From NCBI GenBank assembly GCA_015178975.1, contig WHVD01000014.1, forward strand, positions 992,001-1,056,000: a stretch of DNA of 64,000 nt, in the 5' to 3' direction. The notes under the pieces are model-generated. The model did not search any database, was not told the DNA's origin, and was given only the letters and a program-made list of their open reading frames with translations. The DNA comes from Hysterangium stoloniferum. Taxonomy: Eukaryota > Basidiomycota > Agaricomycetes > Hysterangiales > Hysterangiaceae. The translations under genes were made by a program, and so were the position numbers. Shown in pieces: positions 12,467-24,010 of this stretch; the first letter of the stretch is position 1, and each line of letters starts with the position of its first letter.

Positions 12467-12770
12467 TCAGAACCTGTAAAAGCAAAGAGAGACATAGGGC
12501 GACAGGGAATAATGAAAATGAGTCTGAATGTAACACGGGGTCTGTGGAGTGTGGTCAGAGAGATGATAGTGGTCCAGGTTTGAGTGGGTAAGCTGTATGA
12601 AAATCAGTAACGATTTCCGTGGCATTACTGAGTTCTGTGGCCAAAATCCATGAAGTTTCTTCATCAGTGCCCTCATAACCCACCCACTTGACCAAGTAAA
12701 GCAGTTTACAAGTGTGTCGACACTTGTCAATTTTTGAATCTAAAATTTATGAGATTTCAAACTTGGGTTC
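12467..12770 (-). pseudogene. Chromodomain end of Ty3 copy 2 pol
   Basis: Minus strand. The reading KLLYLVKWVGYEGTDEETSW resembles a chromodomain, which in chromoviruses directs integration to modified chromatin. It follows the integrase as usual for the group. Confidence 0.78.
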
Positions 12771-13682
12771 TCCGTCAATAATGACAGGAGGAGGTGGAGA
12801 TTGCATGCAATCCAGGATAGTGTTAGCAGTACAAGGTTCTAACATAGAAACATGAAATACCAGGTATACCACGCACATGCTATCTGGAAGCCGTAGAGTC
12901 CAAGAAACTGAACCTACTTGTGCGATAATTTCAAATGGACCTAAATATTTTTCAGCAAGCTTTTTCAATGCACGGGTTGTCCGGAAGAATTGAGCTTTGA
13001 CAAAAACACGATTGCCAATCTTGAAGTTTGGTGGTGGGATCCGATGTTTGTCCACTGAATGTTGATATTGCTCTTGGGCAGACTTTATTGCAGTCTGGAG
13101 TTCCTCGTGGAGCTCGTGGAGGTCCGTGGTGAACTCTTGAGTGCGAGCAGAGGTGAGATTTCATTCTGGATGTACTGTAATATTTGGATTATATCCTTTA
13201 TTTGCAAAGAACGGGGAAACACCAGTAGTGGCTGAAGGTGCATTGTTGTAAGCAAACTCTGCAAGTGGTAACAAGGATTTCCAATTGTCCTGTTGGTAGT
13301 TGCAATATACGCAGAGGTATTGTTCCAATGTCTGGTTGACGCGTTCGGTTTGTCCATCACCTTCTGGGTGATGTCCGGACGTGAAATGTAATGTCATGTC
13401 CAAGGATTTCCCGAGGGATCTAAAGAAGTGAGAGATGAACTCTGATCCTCGATTGGAAGTCACATGGGATGGAACTCCGTGCTTGGAAAATACGTGGATA
13501 ATGAAAAGTTCTGCTAACTGCACGGACATAATTGTGTCATATGTAGGGATGAATATACCTTGTTTTGAGAAGCTGTCAACAATGACTAAGATAGCAGAAA
13601 AGCCTTCAGAATCCGGTAGGTGTTCAATGAAATCCATAGAGATAGAATTCCACGGGTGTTCCAGTACTGGGAATTGTTTCAA
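12747..13682 (-). pseudogene. Integrase of Ty3 copy 2
   Basis: Minus strand. Core motifs MDFIEHLPDSEGFSAILVIV and SGHHPEGDGQTERVNQTLEQ, followed by the CNYQQDNW...LPLAEFAYNNAPSATTG stretch typical of Ty3 integrases, then a GPFEIIAQVG GPY/F-like part at about 12,860-12,960. Fossil. Confidence 0.9.
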
Positions 13683-13885
13683 AAGGCCATATGGCTTGTG
13701 TCACTGAGATTTCGAGTGGGGTCAAGTAGTGCAAGATTTACAATAGTGCTTAATGAATCCACGGAGTCCGGGCCAAGTATATTCTCTTCTTATTAATGAT
13801 AGAGTTTTGTTGTACCCAAAATGTCCTGAGAGTGGATGATCATGTTTGTATTAGAGGATCCTGAGGTGGAGGTCATCGGAGTCTG

Positions 13886-14476
13886 TTACATACTGTAGAT
13901 CCGATCATCAAGTCTAATGAAACCATGCTGATCAAGAGACCACCGAGGTTGATTGGGGTCCACGGGATTGTCAAGGTGAGCTTTAGTAATTGGGGGTAGC
14001 GGAATTGCTGATAGAATATCTTGATGTAACTTCTCGATATCCATAATGATAATTCCACGGACAATGGGATTGACGAGGAAAGTTGCGTGGACCGATGCGG
14101 TAAGTTGCTGATTTGTGAAAATAGGTTTCAGGTTGTGCGGATATACCGTGGCATAGTCGTTGCTCCCCTCTTTAGGATAGACATCCCATTGTCTAGTTAA
14201 AGTGTCAGGTTTGCCGCCGAGACAGCCGGGTTGAAAGCAGATAATCATGTTGAAGGCAGATAGATATTCAGACCAGCGGGCCTGCCAGTGGGTCAAAAGC
14301 TTTGTGGTAGAAAAGTATTCCAGGTTTTTGTGATCTGTTACAACATCAATAGGAGTTCCCGAGCCTTCCAAATAGTGTCGCCACACTTTGAAAGCTGAAA
14401 AGATTGCCAGGAGTTCCTTATCATGAACGTTGTAGTTGAGCTCTGCTCCAGTGAAAGTCCAGGACAGAAAAGCCAT
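13886..14476 (-). pseudogene. RNase H part of Ty3 copy 2 pol
   Basis: Minus strand; NYNVHDKELLAIFSAFKVWR and VVTDHKNLEYFSTTKLLTHW are standard Ty3 RNase H blocks. The following QARWSEYLSAFNMIICFQPG marks the tether to the integrase. Fossil. Confidence 0.9.
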
Positions 14477-14779
14477 GGGGTGGACTTCTCCGTCGGAGTC
14501 CTGGATAGACAGAATGGCTCCAAGTGCATAATCTGAGGTGTCTGTTTCAACAATGAGCGGGAAGTCTGGTTTCCAATGCGACAGAATAGGAGCTGTAGAA
14601 AAAGAATTTTTTAAAAGATTGCAAGCTTTTTGACACTTATCGTTAAAATTCCACAGAGTACCCTTACACGTAAGACGGGTAAGGGGTACCGTGATGTCGG
14701 AATATCCACAGATAAACCGTCAGTAAAAATTGGCAAAGCCGAGGAAGGATTGTATATCTTTGACTTTTCGGGGTTTGGG

Positions 14780-15416
14780 TCAATCTTTGATGACTTGCAC
14801 TTTAGTTTTGTCCATGCGGAGTCCATCGGGTGCCATCATGAAACCTAGGTATTCCATGGAGTCCGTGTCAAAAGTATATTTTTTACCATTCACGAATAAA
14901 CCATGTTGTCTGAGCCTCCAGAGAACTTCATGGACTTGTTTGTCATGTTCCATGGGATTCTCAGAGTAGATAAGAATGTTGTCCAAGTAAACAATGACAC
15001 ATACATTGAGCATGTCGGAGAAAATGTTGTTGATAAAACACTGAAAAACAGATGGAGCATTGGTGAGTCCAAAGGGCATCACCGACCAACCACTCAAAGG
15101 CCCCATAGTGGGTTCTAAAAGTGGTTTTCCATTCATTGCCCACGGCAATCTGGACCAAATGATAGGCATGTTTGAGATCTATTTTAGTGTAAATCCGGGC
15201 ATTCCACAGAGCATCGAGCAGATCAGATATAAGTGGGAGTGGATATTTATCCTTCTTGGTGACAGCATTGAGTCCTCTAAAATCAACACATAGTCTAAGG
15301 GATCCATCCTTTTTTCTGACAAACAGAACAGGTGCTCCAAAAGGAGACTTTGAGGGTTGGATAAAACCTATGGACAAATGTTCATCCAGGAAATCCCAAA
15401 TTGTGGAAAGTTCCAT
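14780..15416 (-). pseudogene. Reverse transcriptase part of Ty3 copy 2 pol
   Basis: Minus strand; [47 protein letters not shown] and VIVYLDN...HVEVLWRL-like blocks identify Ty3/gypsy RT palm and fingers. Fossil. Confidence 0.92.
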
Positions 15417-15439
15417 GGACGAGAGTGGGTAAAGATGTC

Positions 15440-16390
15440 CTAGGGGAAGTCATATTCTCTGTGAGGCAGAAGCCAGTCAGCTTTTCGCTTGCTAAAAACA
15501 TCCGCGAAGTCATGATATTTCTCCGGGATGCCTTCTAGGTCAGTGGCTTGCTCAGATTCAGATACCGGGGTTGAAAAATGCCCAGTTGCTTCATCAATTT
15601 TTAAGTTGATAGTGAACGCCTGGGACCCGTCCATTCTTGAAGCCCTATTAAAAGCTGCAGCATTAATCAGAGAAATAGATGGAGGTGCTGTGGGTTCCAG
15701 GGAAGCTATGGGTGCCATAGGGATCACAGGAGTCCTCGAGACTGCAGGTGCCGGGAAGGCAATGGGTGCTGTGGAGGCCGGGAGGGGCACAGTTTCCTTG
15801 GCTGCCATGGGAGTCCGGAATGTTATACTGTTAGCTATCCAGTCAATCAACAGATTGTAGCGGGTAAGCCAGTTATGTCCTAGGACCACCGAGCAACTTG
15901 AGTCTAACTGGGTCACATAGAAAGTGACCAATTGAAATGTTCCACATGGGAAACAGATGGGTAAATCACAAGCTTGGGTAACAACTGAATTACTTGTGCC
16001 ATCGAAGAGGCAGAGACCGATGGGATTTATTGAATAAGTTGACAAAGAATTTTTTTGCGTGAATTTTGTATCTAAAAAACAATGAGTCGAGCCGGAATCT
16101 ATGAGAGCTGAAAAAATGAATTTTGGAATCATATTAGACATAAGTTTAATGAAAAATGAATCAGAATGTGAAAGAGCGGATGTGTTGAGACGGGTAAACT
16201 CTTGAATGTGTGGAGAGGCAATGCAACCACCAACCCAGGTGGAGTCCGCGGGGTTGCTTACTCTTTTTTTGAGTTGGAAGCCGGTTTGTCCTTTGACGGG
16301 GTTTCCGTGGAGGCCTTGGCTGTTCGACCCTTTGAAGAGTTTGCTTTTGCCAGCGGACATTCCGGGACTCAATGACTGGGTTTCCCACAC
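15440..16390 (-). pseudogene. Protease region of Ty3 copy 2
   Basis: Minus strand, with the aspartic-protease signature ALIDSGSTHCFLD and VVLGHNWL, then a Pro/Ala-rich spacer (long run of TAPIAFPAPA-like repeats) and the ...EKYHDFADVFSKRKADWLL segment that leads into RT. Fossil. Confidence 0.88.
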
Positions 16391-17542
16391 AAGAGACAGA
16401 GGTTGTTGTCCATACGATGTTGTCTTTCCTGTGGGGTCAATTTGCCATCGGGTCCGAGTTTGCCTGAGAGGTTGGATTTTCTGGCTTGCTTGCCGGACTG
16501 TTGACCATTGTTATTGTCCTTGTTGTTATTGTTTGAAGACTTTTTATTGTTCTTCTTGTCGGGTTGCATGGAGTTTTGGTTGCTGGTTGACGAATTGTTG
16601 TTGTTGTTTTTATTGGCCATGGACTTGTTTACTTTGTCTGTGGAGGTCTCACGGGCAACTTCTGCATGATGTTCCCAATAACATGTGTCCGTGTTTTGAG
16701 CTTTGAGGTGCATACGGGACAGGGTTTTTGGCTTGCCATCTTCTCCTTTCAAGACTTCGTCTTTAAGGCGGGACGGCAGACTAGCGTAGAATTGGTGGTG
16801 GAGAGCGGGATCACCCCACTGACAACGAGCTGCGAGATTATTGAATTGGACGATGTAGTCCGTGATGCGCTGCGTGTCCTTCATACGAAGATTTGTGAGA
16901 CTATTCTCAGCTTCTCCTGTCGAGTCATATGGGCCAAAGTTGGTTTCAAGCTCCTCAACAAAAGCATCCCAATTGTCAAGTTAGAGCGGCTCTTCCTCAG
17001 AAATTCTGCTAAAAGCCGGTTCGAACCATTTCAATGTGGATCCCGACAAATATGAGAGTGCGTAGTTGACTTTTTGGGAGTCCGTGGAGAATGCGGCGGA
17101 TCAATTGTGGAAATTGAAGCAACATTGCATGAGGAAAGTAGAGAGTTTGTTTGGGTTGGAACCCGTGAAGGTTCTGGAGCATTGACTTTTGACCGTGGAG
17201 GTTCTTGTTCCTTTTTCTTTCATTCTTTGAGCAGGTGCATCATAAATTTATCTATAGTACCTGCTAAAAATTCAGAAGTAGGATCCCTTGAGTGCGGTCG
17301 TTCGATAGGCGGAGGATTTTCGACACTTTGCCCTTGTCGGGGGCCACGGCTTCGTCCTCGTGCTCGGATTTGTCCTGGTTTTCTGGGACTTCTTCGATAC
17401 GGGCTTCTTCCATGGTTTCTGACTGGTTCACAAGCGTCTGACTGGTATACAAAGTTAATGGGGAATGAAGAGTCGACGGTCCAGGTAATGATGCCTGTGC
17501 ACATGTATTTCTTCTTGGTGGCATAATGAAAACAATCTGCAA
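16369..17542 (-). pseudogene. Gag of Ty3 copy 2
   Basis: Minus strand, beginning MPPRRNTCAQ close to the 5' LTR. Middle part IVQFNNLAARCQWGDPALHH is the capsid-like region; an Asn/Lys-rich stretch follows, then a zinc knuckle starting CLLCGKPSH. The Gag at 54,425-55,700 is a homolog. Fossil. Confidence 0.87.
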
Positions 17543-17561
17543 GTGTTAAGTCAGAAAATAC

Positions 17562-18375
17562 TGTTAGGATACGTACAGGGCGGGTCTCTGGAGAAACCCG
17601 CGGAATATCCAGTAGGACTTGGCTTCAGCTTATAGGCTGCACCCTCGCTAGATCGTGTTGTCCAATTTCAGATGGGTGGATGGGAATCCTGGGGAGTCCA
17701 GGTGGGGGTTGTGGTCGAGAGGTCGTAGGTTGGAGGTCATGGGTCGTGAGTCGAGATGGCATGAGAGAGATAGATGCGCCGAAGCCCATGGGCTCCAACT
17801 AGTGTGAGCAGTGTAATTCAAGTAGGGATTACAGCGGAAAATGTATTAGATTACTGGGGGGAATCTAAGCTGATTTTCTGACTGGATTGTATGTACAACA
17901 TCTGCCAGTTTAAATAGACCGTGGAATAAATGTCATACCGAATCCAGTAATAATGAAACGAAGCGAGCAAAACATAAAATGGGAATAGTAAACACCAAAT
18001 TGGTGTTAGGAACAGGACGGAACAGAGTGGAGTCCGAATAGTGACAAATCATAAACCATAATGGGAATGGAGTGGGAGCAGAGTCCGAATCGTGACAGGT
18101 CATTTGACTAAAATGGGAATGGGGCTCTGTTAGAGAGGTGATGGGTTTTACTGAGTGGGGTCCGGTGACTGATGCATGGGACAAGGTCGGAAATAGACAG
18201 AGACAGAGTCTGGTGGGTTTTCCAGTGACTGAAACACAATGTAACGAAGATGGACGTAGATGAGTCTGACGTACAGAGTCCGGTGGGAATTCCAGTGAAC
18301 TGATAACGGGTGCATATAGGGCACGGGTGCGTATAATTTAGTGCCCGGAGTCCAGCGGGATTTCCGGTTGTAACA
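17562..18375 (-). repeat. 5' LTR-A of Ty3 copy 2
   Basis: 814 bp, TGTTAGGATACGTAC ... GTTGTAACA. On the minus strand the leader after it reads GTATTTTCTGACTTAACACT, without the TGG expected of an ordinary tRNA primer site; the LTR-B element at 53,641 has a similar leader (GTATATTCTGATTTCACACT). Confidence 0.94.
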
Positions 18376-18754
18376 ATGACATTCACTCCACGGTCTATTT
18401 AAACTGGCAGATGTTGTACATACAATCCAGTCAGAAAATTGGCTTAGATTCCCCCCAGTAATCTAATATATTTTCCACTCTAAACTCCTACTTGAATTAC
18501 ACCACTCACACTAGTCGGAGCCCACAGGCTCCAGCGCATCTATCTCTCTCACCAATCTCGACTCACGACCCACGACCTCTGACCTATGACCCCTCGACCC
18601 ACAACCCCCACCCGGACTCCCCGGGATTCCCATCTGCCTGTCTGAAATTGGACAACATGATCTAGTGAGGGCGCAGCCTATACATAAGCTGAAGCCAAGT
18701 CCCACCAATATCCCACGGGTTTCTCCGGAAACCCACCCTGTACGTATCCTAACA

Positions 18755-19632
18755 AATTTACCCCCAAAAGGACAATCTACATATGATTGTTTGAACCTTT
18801 TGTCAGATTGCAAGATAAATATTAATATTTCCCTATTCTCCAGAGTGTCACCTAATGGGTTGAATTTGAAGAAATATTAATTTTACAGCAAAAATTATAA
18901 ATATATATACTTGAGTGGATAAACAACTTTAAAGTTTTTGGTTATCCTCCAGTGTAAAGTGATGAATTTTGGGCCAGAGTTCCTATGCAAAATCCCCAAT
19001 GTTGAATGAACCCCCAAAGTCAAGGTGCCACTTCTTAACCTCATGCAATTATTTAAGGATGGCTATCAACTTATGCCAAATAAAAGTGGTTCTACCATTG
19101 CTGATCTGTCAAGCCACACTGTGATTGAGGTGAATGAGAGGGGTAACATATACCTTTTTCAGTTGGATATGATTTCTACATCACCAACAGTATGTGAATA
19201 TGTATATGAATTTATCAGACAATGAATTGGAGAATATGCTAGAAGACATACCTATAGCTTTCTCCATGAATTCAAGATGTGATATTATACATAAAATGGC
19301 ATCAAAGCTTGGGACATTTGAACACAAACTCTATTAGGAGTCTTGCACATCCTTTTGCATATGGAATAGAAATTGATGAGAGTATGGGCCCCAAACTGTG
19401 TTGTGTGTATTGAGGGTAAACAGCACAAACCCATTTAAAACTGGATGAACCAGAGTGGCAAATTGAAGATCCATTCCTGGAGACTCCACAGAGTATTTCC
19501 TGGAAATAATATCAGGTTCCAAACTATCTTCTGGACTAGTATCAAGATCTGGAATCCACCAGAACCTGACCCTCATCCCTCAAGTACCTTTCAAATTCCA
19601 TTCTGGTATTCTGCCCTCAACTAGATACCTCC
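18755..19632 (+). pseudogene. Copia relic, internal piece
   Basis: Resumes the copia relic after the nested LTR-A. The frame at 19,025-19,225 (KDGYQLMPNKSGSTIADLSS, ...ERGNIYLFQLD) resembles the protease/pre-integrase region of copia polyproteins. The rest is too decayed to assign. Fossil. Confidence 0.5.
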
Positions 19633-21116
19633 TGTTATGACCTGGAATCCATTGGACTCTGCCCTTTGACAGTTGGCTTCTCCACATATCCCTAGCCATT
19701 TCCTGGCCTGGACTCTGGCTGGACTCCTGGCATTTGTTCTAGATACTTTGGTCTGTGGCCCAACCTTCTCTATGCCAAGGTTCTGACCTGCCAGAACCTG
19801 TGGCTTTCCTGAAAATATGCACACTTCGTCATTATAGTGTTAGGATCCATTTCTGGATAGTATCAGATATCTGTGGATATACCAACTCACTTCCTTTGTT
19901 CTGCATTTGGTAACTGACTGGTTGACAGATATTCATTCATTTGTTTATTGTTCTTGCCCCTTATTCCCTGATCTGCCCCCATCCTTGTATCCTCATGTAT
20001 CTACTTGTTATTATATGCTTAGTTTGGAAACAGTTCCAAATCAGTCTTATTATACTCCTAGATTTGTAGTACAATAATTTGAACATCTATGTATATACAT
20101 AGTCTTCCATAGTCATGTACTTACTCCTTAGTTTCAATCTCGAACTAGTCTTTCTCCTTTGTTCTTTCTGTACACTCAATATCTGGAACCCTCTGGACTC
20201 TGGATATCCAGAACTCTCTGGATTCTGAGTATCCATAAACCCTCTAGTATATACTGTATCTGCCTTCTGAAATATGGACACCCGAGCAAGTACATGAGGG
20301 TGCAGCACATAAGCTGAAGCCAAGTCTATCTGTATCCTGGTAATATTCCAATACTCCTGAGACTAATCCTGGGGAACTCCATGGACATGTTCTGGGAAGT
20401 GTCCAGAATATCCACTGGGAATTCCACCCCAGAGATCCAGAACTTAATAGAGAATTACTCCATATATGTTAAGATCTAAGCAAGGGGGGAAAAAGGGGAT
20501 GATTTTGGAGGTCCAAAAATGGTGAATTGTACTAATCAGGAGATCTGATTCTATAAGGCAAAGTGGAGCTTTCCTTCAATGTATGTGTTGCACCCTCATA
20601 TGAACTGTTAGGGTGCTCTGGTATTTCAAACAGAGCAGATAGTACGACAAAGACCAAAGACAACGCTTAGCTCAATCAACTGGAGGGCTGAAAATAATAA
20701 GAGTTGTAGAGTATTGAGTATTGAGAGGAATGTAAAGAGGAGTTAAACAAGAGGAGGGTAATCTAGGTCAAGTTTCAAACTGGAGAACTGTAGCATACAT
20801 GGAAAGAGCTTTATACTACAGTGGGATGGATGATTGGAGGGCCAATTGGAGAAGCAAGAGCCATGACAGGTTGAAAGAAGTATTGGAAGAAACAAGGAAC
20901 AAGCTAGAACTAAATGTGATGTAACAAAAGTATTCTAAAAGGTGTGAGGTGGCAAATAACATTTACACATAGAATATATGTATGAAGGGAGAGAATTGGA
21001 ATGGAGACAGAACAGAATCCCTAAAGGGGTAATCTACAACAAAACAGGTTTCAGGGTCCTGAGACAGTAGAGCCATGTTTCAGGGCTCTGATGTTGGGGT
21101 GCTGGAGGGTTAAGAG

Positions 21117-22077
21117 GGTGACATGAATTGAATTTCTTTGATCTAGTTGAATAATAATTGTAATTTATTCTACTAAACCAAATCTGGAAGCCTCATTTGA
21201 CAAAGTATTACTTTGTCCTGTTGTAAAGTGAGAGGCTAATACTAGACATGAAGGCTCACGGATGTTAATGTGGAAGAGTTTCAACAATTATGAAAGATAA
21301 GATCAAGAGTAGATTAATAATACAGATAACTAATGTACAATGGACAGATTTTCTGACTGAGGTCCTTCACTCTTCTCATTGCCCTTTTATGCCTTTCTTC
21401 ATTAAACTATGATTATACTATGACCTATGAATGAAATCATATATGATGTCAAAATGAGACAAGTCAAATGTAAGTTGAATGTTCATCAAATATTTTTGAA
21501 GATGTCAAATAGAATGTCAAGTTGGAGTTTTTGTCAAAGATGAGTCACAGTGTCAAAGATGAGTCACAGTGTCAAAGATGAGTTGAAGTGTCAAAGATGA
21601 GTTGAAGTGTCAAAGATGAGTTGAAGTGTCGAAGATGAGTTGAAATGTCAAAGATGAGTTAAAGTGTCAAAGATGAGTTGAAGTGTCAAAGATGAGTTGA
21701 AGTGTTGAAGATGAGTTGAATGTTACCTTGAATGTTTTTGTGACAATGTTGTGACATGACAGTTGTGACAGAGGGTAAGGACAAGTTGTGGTAGATGAAA
21801 GACAGGGATGCCAACATAAACCAAGTGTTGGGGTCCCAAGGAGGTGGCTCTATTAAAAATAGTATGAGTTGGCTTAATGTAATACACAATCAACAAGGTG
21901 GTAATAGTATTTATGTCTCAATCAATCAATGTCTCAGTTAGTGAATCACCTTTGGACATAGTAGGTAGGATGCTAGTTTAGGTGTACACTGGTTCTAGCA
22001 TGCATTAACCTCCAAAAACATGGTCCACAATTAGCATCCTCCTATGAAAAAGTGAAGAAATATGTAGGTGAACCGCC
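21117..22077. other. Unassigned insertion inside LTR-D
   Basis: AT-rich, no coding region recognised. On the minus strand, CATAAAAGGGCAATGAGAAG near 21,380-21,400 looks promoter-like, with a 19 bp minisatellite (21,532-21,721) on its upstream side. Possibly part of another LTR; ends not identified. Confidence 0.35.
21532..21721. repeat. 19 bp minisatellite, ten units
   Basis: Unit TGTCAAAGATGAGTTGAAG, the first two units with GAGTCACAG instead. No spacers between units. Lies in an unassigned insertion within an LTR. Confidence 0.95.
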
Positions 22078-22799
22078 TGTTACGACCGTGTCGCAACCCT
22101 ATCGGTCCCGAGGTTATCGCCACTTATCAACGTTTCAAGTCACCATCTCGGAAACCATCGGCCCCAAAGCTGACGAATGTTTTCGCGAAGATCAAACTCC
22201 GTTTACGCCCACATCAAAATAACTCGTATTGTCTGGTCAAACTTTGATACATCCCCTTTATTATGTTGATCCGTTCAATCTTATATTTCACATATGTCTA
22301 TCTATATTTGTAGTCCTTAAACTATTTCCTTTTATCGTAATCCCGCTCTCGGTTATCATCGGCCTCCGAACTAATCATAAACTTCCCGTTCCTAGTCAAG
22401 CTTATTGTTAATACCGTTTTCCGCCCTTCTCCCCATTAGTATTTTCTAGACGCCTGTTACTTGTATATGAACCCACTGTAGTTGTAGTTACTAGGCAATC
22501 AGAATATCGACTCAGAACACCCTCATACGCCTGTAATAGTCTCACACTAAGAATTCCCCCATCCGCCTCCACGTGTGCTCGCCCACTCCCAGCCCTGACC
22601 CCTTGGCCCGACGCTCAACTTGTCCTTCGGTTCCGATCGGTATCTCGCCGAAAAGAGCTCCTTAGGATTAGTCTTCGCCCACCCGAAATCTAAGGACACC
22701 CTACGGATATTTGCGAGGGCGCAGCACATAAGCTGAAGCCAAGTCCTTCCGATCGGTCCCTGTTGGCCACTGACATTAGTCAGTTTTCAGTTCTTAACA
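22078..22799 (+). repeat. Solo LTR-B with CCGCC/CTGCC target duplication
   Basis: 722 bp, TGTTACGACCGTGTCG ... TTCTTAACA. Flanks CCGCC (22,073-22,077) and CTGCC (22,800-22,804). Shared hairpin box at about 22,715-22,746, 54 bp before the end, the same spacing as in the LTR at 53,641. Confidence 0.88.
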
Positions 22800-22965
22800 C
22801 TGCCCCTAAGAAAAGGGTGGTTTCATCACCAATTCCAACAGGCTCTGTAGTCAGAGGCACAAATGTCAGGGTCCCAGAATGGTTATCAAGGTAAGACCAA
22901 GTTGTGGGGGTCTGAAAGGGTGAGGATCCTAACAATATGTACTGTATGGACCTTACAGGACCTAT

Positions 22966-23697
22966 TGTTAGGATCCCATTGTTTTGGACCCCACAACTTG
23001 TTTCTTACTAGAAAACCCTCACCATCTCATTATTGGAGCCCCCACCCACATCATTACCCGTCACAGCTCCCCTGATACTTCTTCATAATCAACTAGCAAC
23101 CTATTCCATCTCCACTCCATCCACTCCTCCATTTCCATATCCACATATTTGCTACCTAATATTGTTTCTTAGTGCTATACATTACTTTCCATTGCTCTCT
23201 GCCTTGTCATATATATGTAACTTCCCTGTGATCGATCTTACACCTTGCTTCTCTGATCAGCCTCCCACTCATCCATCTCAATGTAGTATAAAGCTCTTTT
23301 CATGTACACTACAGTTCTTCAGTTCAAATATTGACTTAGATTAGCCCCTCTTAGTTTTCTGATTTCCCCTCTAATCACTATATTCTTAAGAGTGGTCTTC
23401 AGCAAGTTGCAACCCTCTACCTCTTGACTCTTAGTGATTCAGCCCTCTGGTCAATTAAGCTAAGTGTTGACTCTTACTCATATCATACCATCTGCTCTGT
23501 TTAAGATACCAGAGCACCCTCACAGTTCATATAAAGGCACAACCCATAAGTTGAAGCCAAGCTCCACTATGGTAACACAGTAGAGTTGGACCTCCCAACT
23601 AGTATGATCTCTATCATCAGCCCCCTGATTAACTCAATTCCCATCATCAGCCCTCCAACTTAGAGCACTCCCCCTCTTCCCAGCTTAGATCTTAACA
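22966..23697 (+). repeat. Solo LTR-D with CCTAT/CCTGT target duplication
   Basis: 732 bp, TGTTAGGATCCC ... GATCTTAACA; flanks CCTAT (22,961-22,965) and CCTGT (23,698-23,702). Contains the divergent form of the shared box, with CAAC-CCATAA-GTTG at about 23,540-23,560. It sits directly before the copia integrase piece. Confidence 0.82.
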
Positions 23698-24010
23698 CCT
23701 GTGGAAACTATGGGCTTTGACAAGAACCATTATTTCATTATCATTCTTGATGACTTCTCCTGCACTGTATGGGTCAAAATATTAGCAAGCAGGTTGGAGG
23801 TTGTACAAAAATACAGGAATATGTAGCTCAGCTTGAAACACTATTCTTTAAGAAAGTCCAGAGAGTCATGGCTGATAATGGAACTGAACTCATAAATTCA
23901 AAATTTAGGAATTACTTGTTGTCAAAGGGCATAGTGTTATTTACTTCAGTACTGTATATGCCACAGCAAAATGGTATTGTGGAAAGGGGATGTGAAGAGT
24001 TGTGTAAATA
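23698..24010 (+). pseudogene. Copia integrase fragment
   Basis: ETMGFDKNHYFIIILDDFS followed, in another frame, by VMADNGTELINSKFRNYLL and MPQQNGIVERGCEEL: the catalytic core of a Ty1/copia integrase. Heavily decayed fossil; the downstream RT is absent. Confidence 0.82.

Larger units (their letters stand above)
10318..18375 (-). mobile_element. Ty3/gypsy chromovirus copy 2, nearly full length (8,058 bp)
   Basis: Bounded by two LTR-A copies (10,318-11,164 and 17,562-18,375) and ATGAC duplications. Minus-strand order: 5' LTR, gag with zinc knuckle, protease, RT, RNase H, integrase, chromodomain, antisense accessory frame, purine tract, 3' LTR. Family assignment rests on the RT/integrase motifs and the C-terminal chromodomain. 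The structure is complete but the coding part is broken in several places, so it looks inactive. In the first ~165 aligned bases of the two LTRs I count 13 differences, all transitions at sites explained by CpG loss; ordinary clock dating would mislead. Confidence 0.95.
9873..18754 (+). repeat. Solo LTR-A split by Ty3 copy 2 (AATTT target duplication)
   Basis: Left part 9,873-10,317 and right part 18,376-18,754 form one LTR-A. The outer target duplication is AATTT (9,868-9,872 and 18,755-18,759). The split point carries ATGAC on both sides (10,313-10,317 and 18,376-18,380), the duplication made by the inner element. An element of this family therefore inserted into an older solo LTR of its own family in opposite orientation. 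Confidence 0.95.
20467..22934 (-). repeat. Solo LTR-D, minus, interrupted
   Basis: Left end TGTTAAGATCTAAGC at 20,467, right end GGATCCTAACA at 22,934; these are the reverse complements of the ends of the LTR-D at 22,966-23,697. Flanks ATATA (20,462-20,466) and ATATG (22,935-22,939) are a likely, slightly diverged target duplication. The middle is filled by an unrelated block (about 21,117-22,077) and a solo LTR-B. Confidence 0.7.
19633..22956 (+). repeat. LTR-C-like repeat, distantly LTR-A-like, interrupted
   Basis: Starts TGTTATGACCTGGAATCC at 19,633, a diverged version of the LTR-A start. It holds the shared box GAGGGTGCAGCACATAAGCT at about 20,293-20,325. It is split by the minus-strand LTR-D at 20,467. 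The right end, perhaps near 22,956, is uncertain, and TGTTAGGATCC at about 19,842 could be a second LTR start. Confidence 0.45.
7742..24010 (+). mobile_element. Ty1/copia relic, split by nested insertions
   Basis: Plus-strand pieces of one old copia element: a Gag portion (7,789-7,972 and 8,623-about 9,200, with a typical AWELQKKRAY/IMLHI helix and a later CFKCGD zinc knuckle), an internal portion at 18,755-19,225 (YQLMPNKSGST...NIYLFQL, like the region before integrase), and an integrase piece at 23,698-24,010 (MADNGTEL...PQQNGIVERG). The gaps are filled by solo LTR-A copies, the complete Ty3 copy 2, and LTRs C, D and B. Very decayed; many breaks. It is the oldest layer of the stack. Confidence 0.75.

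Noticed and set aside
16206-17526. Plus-strand cysteine- and tryptophan-rich open frames
   Set aside because: They lie exactly opposite the Ty3 Gag and protease frames, which have clear motifs; shadows.
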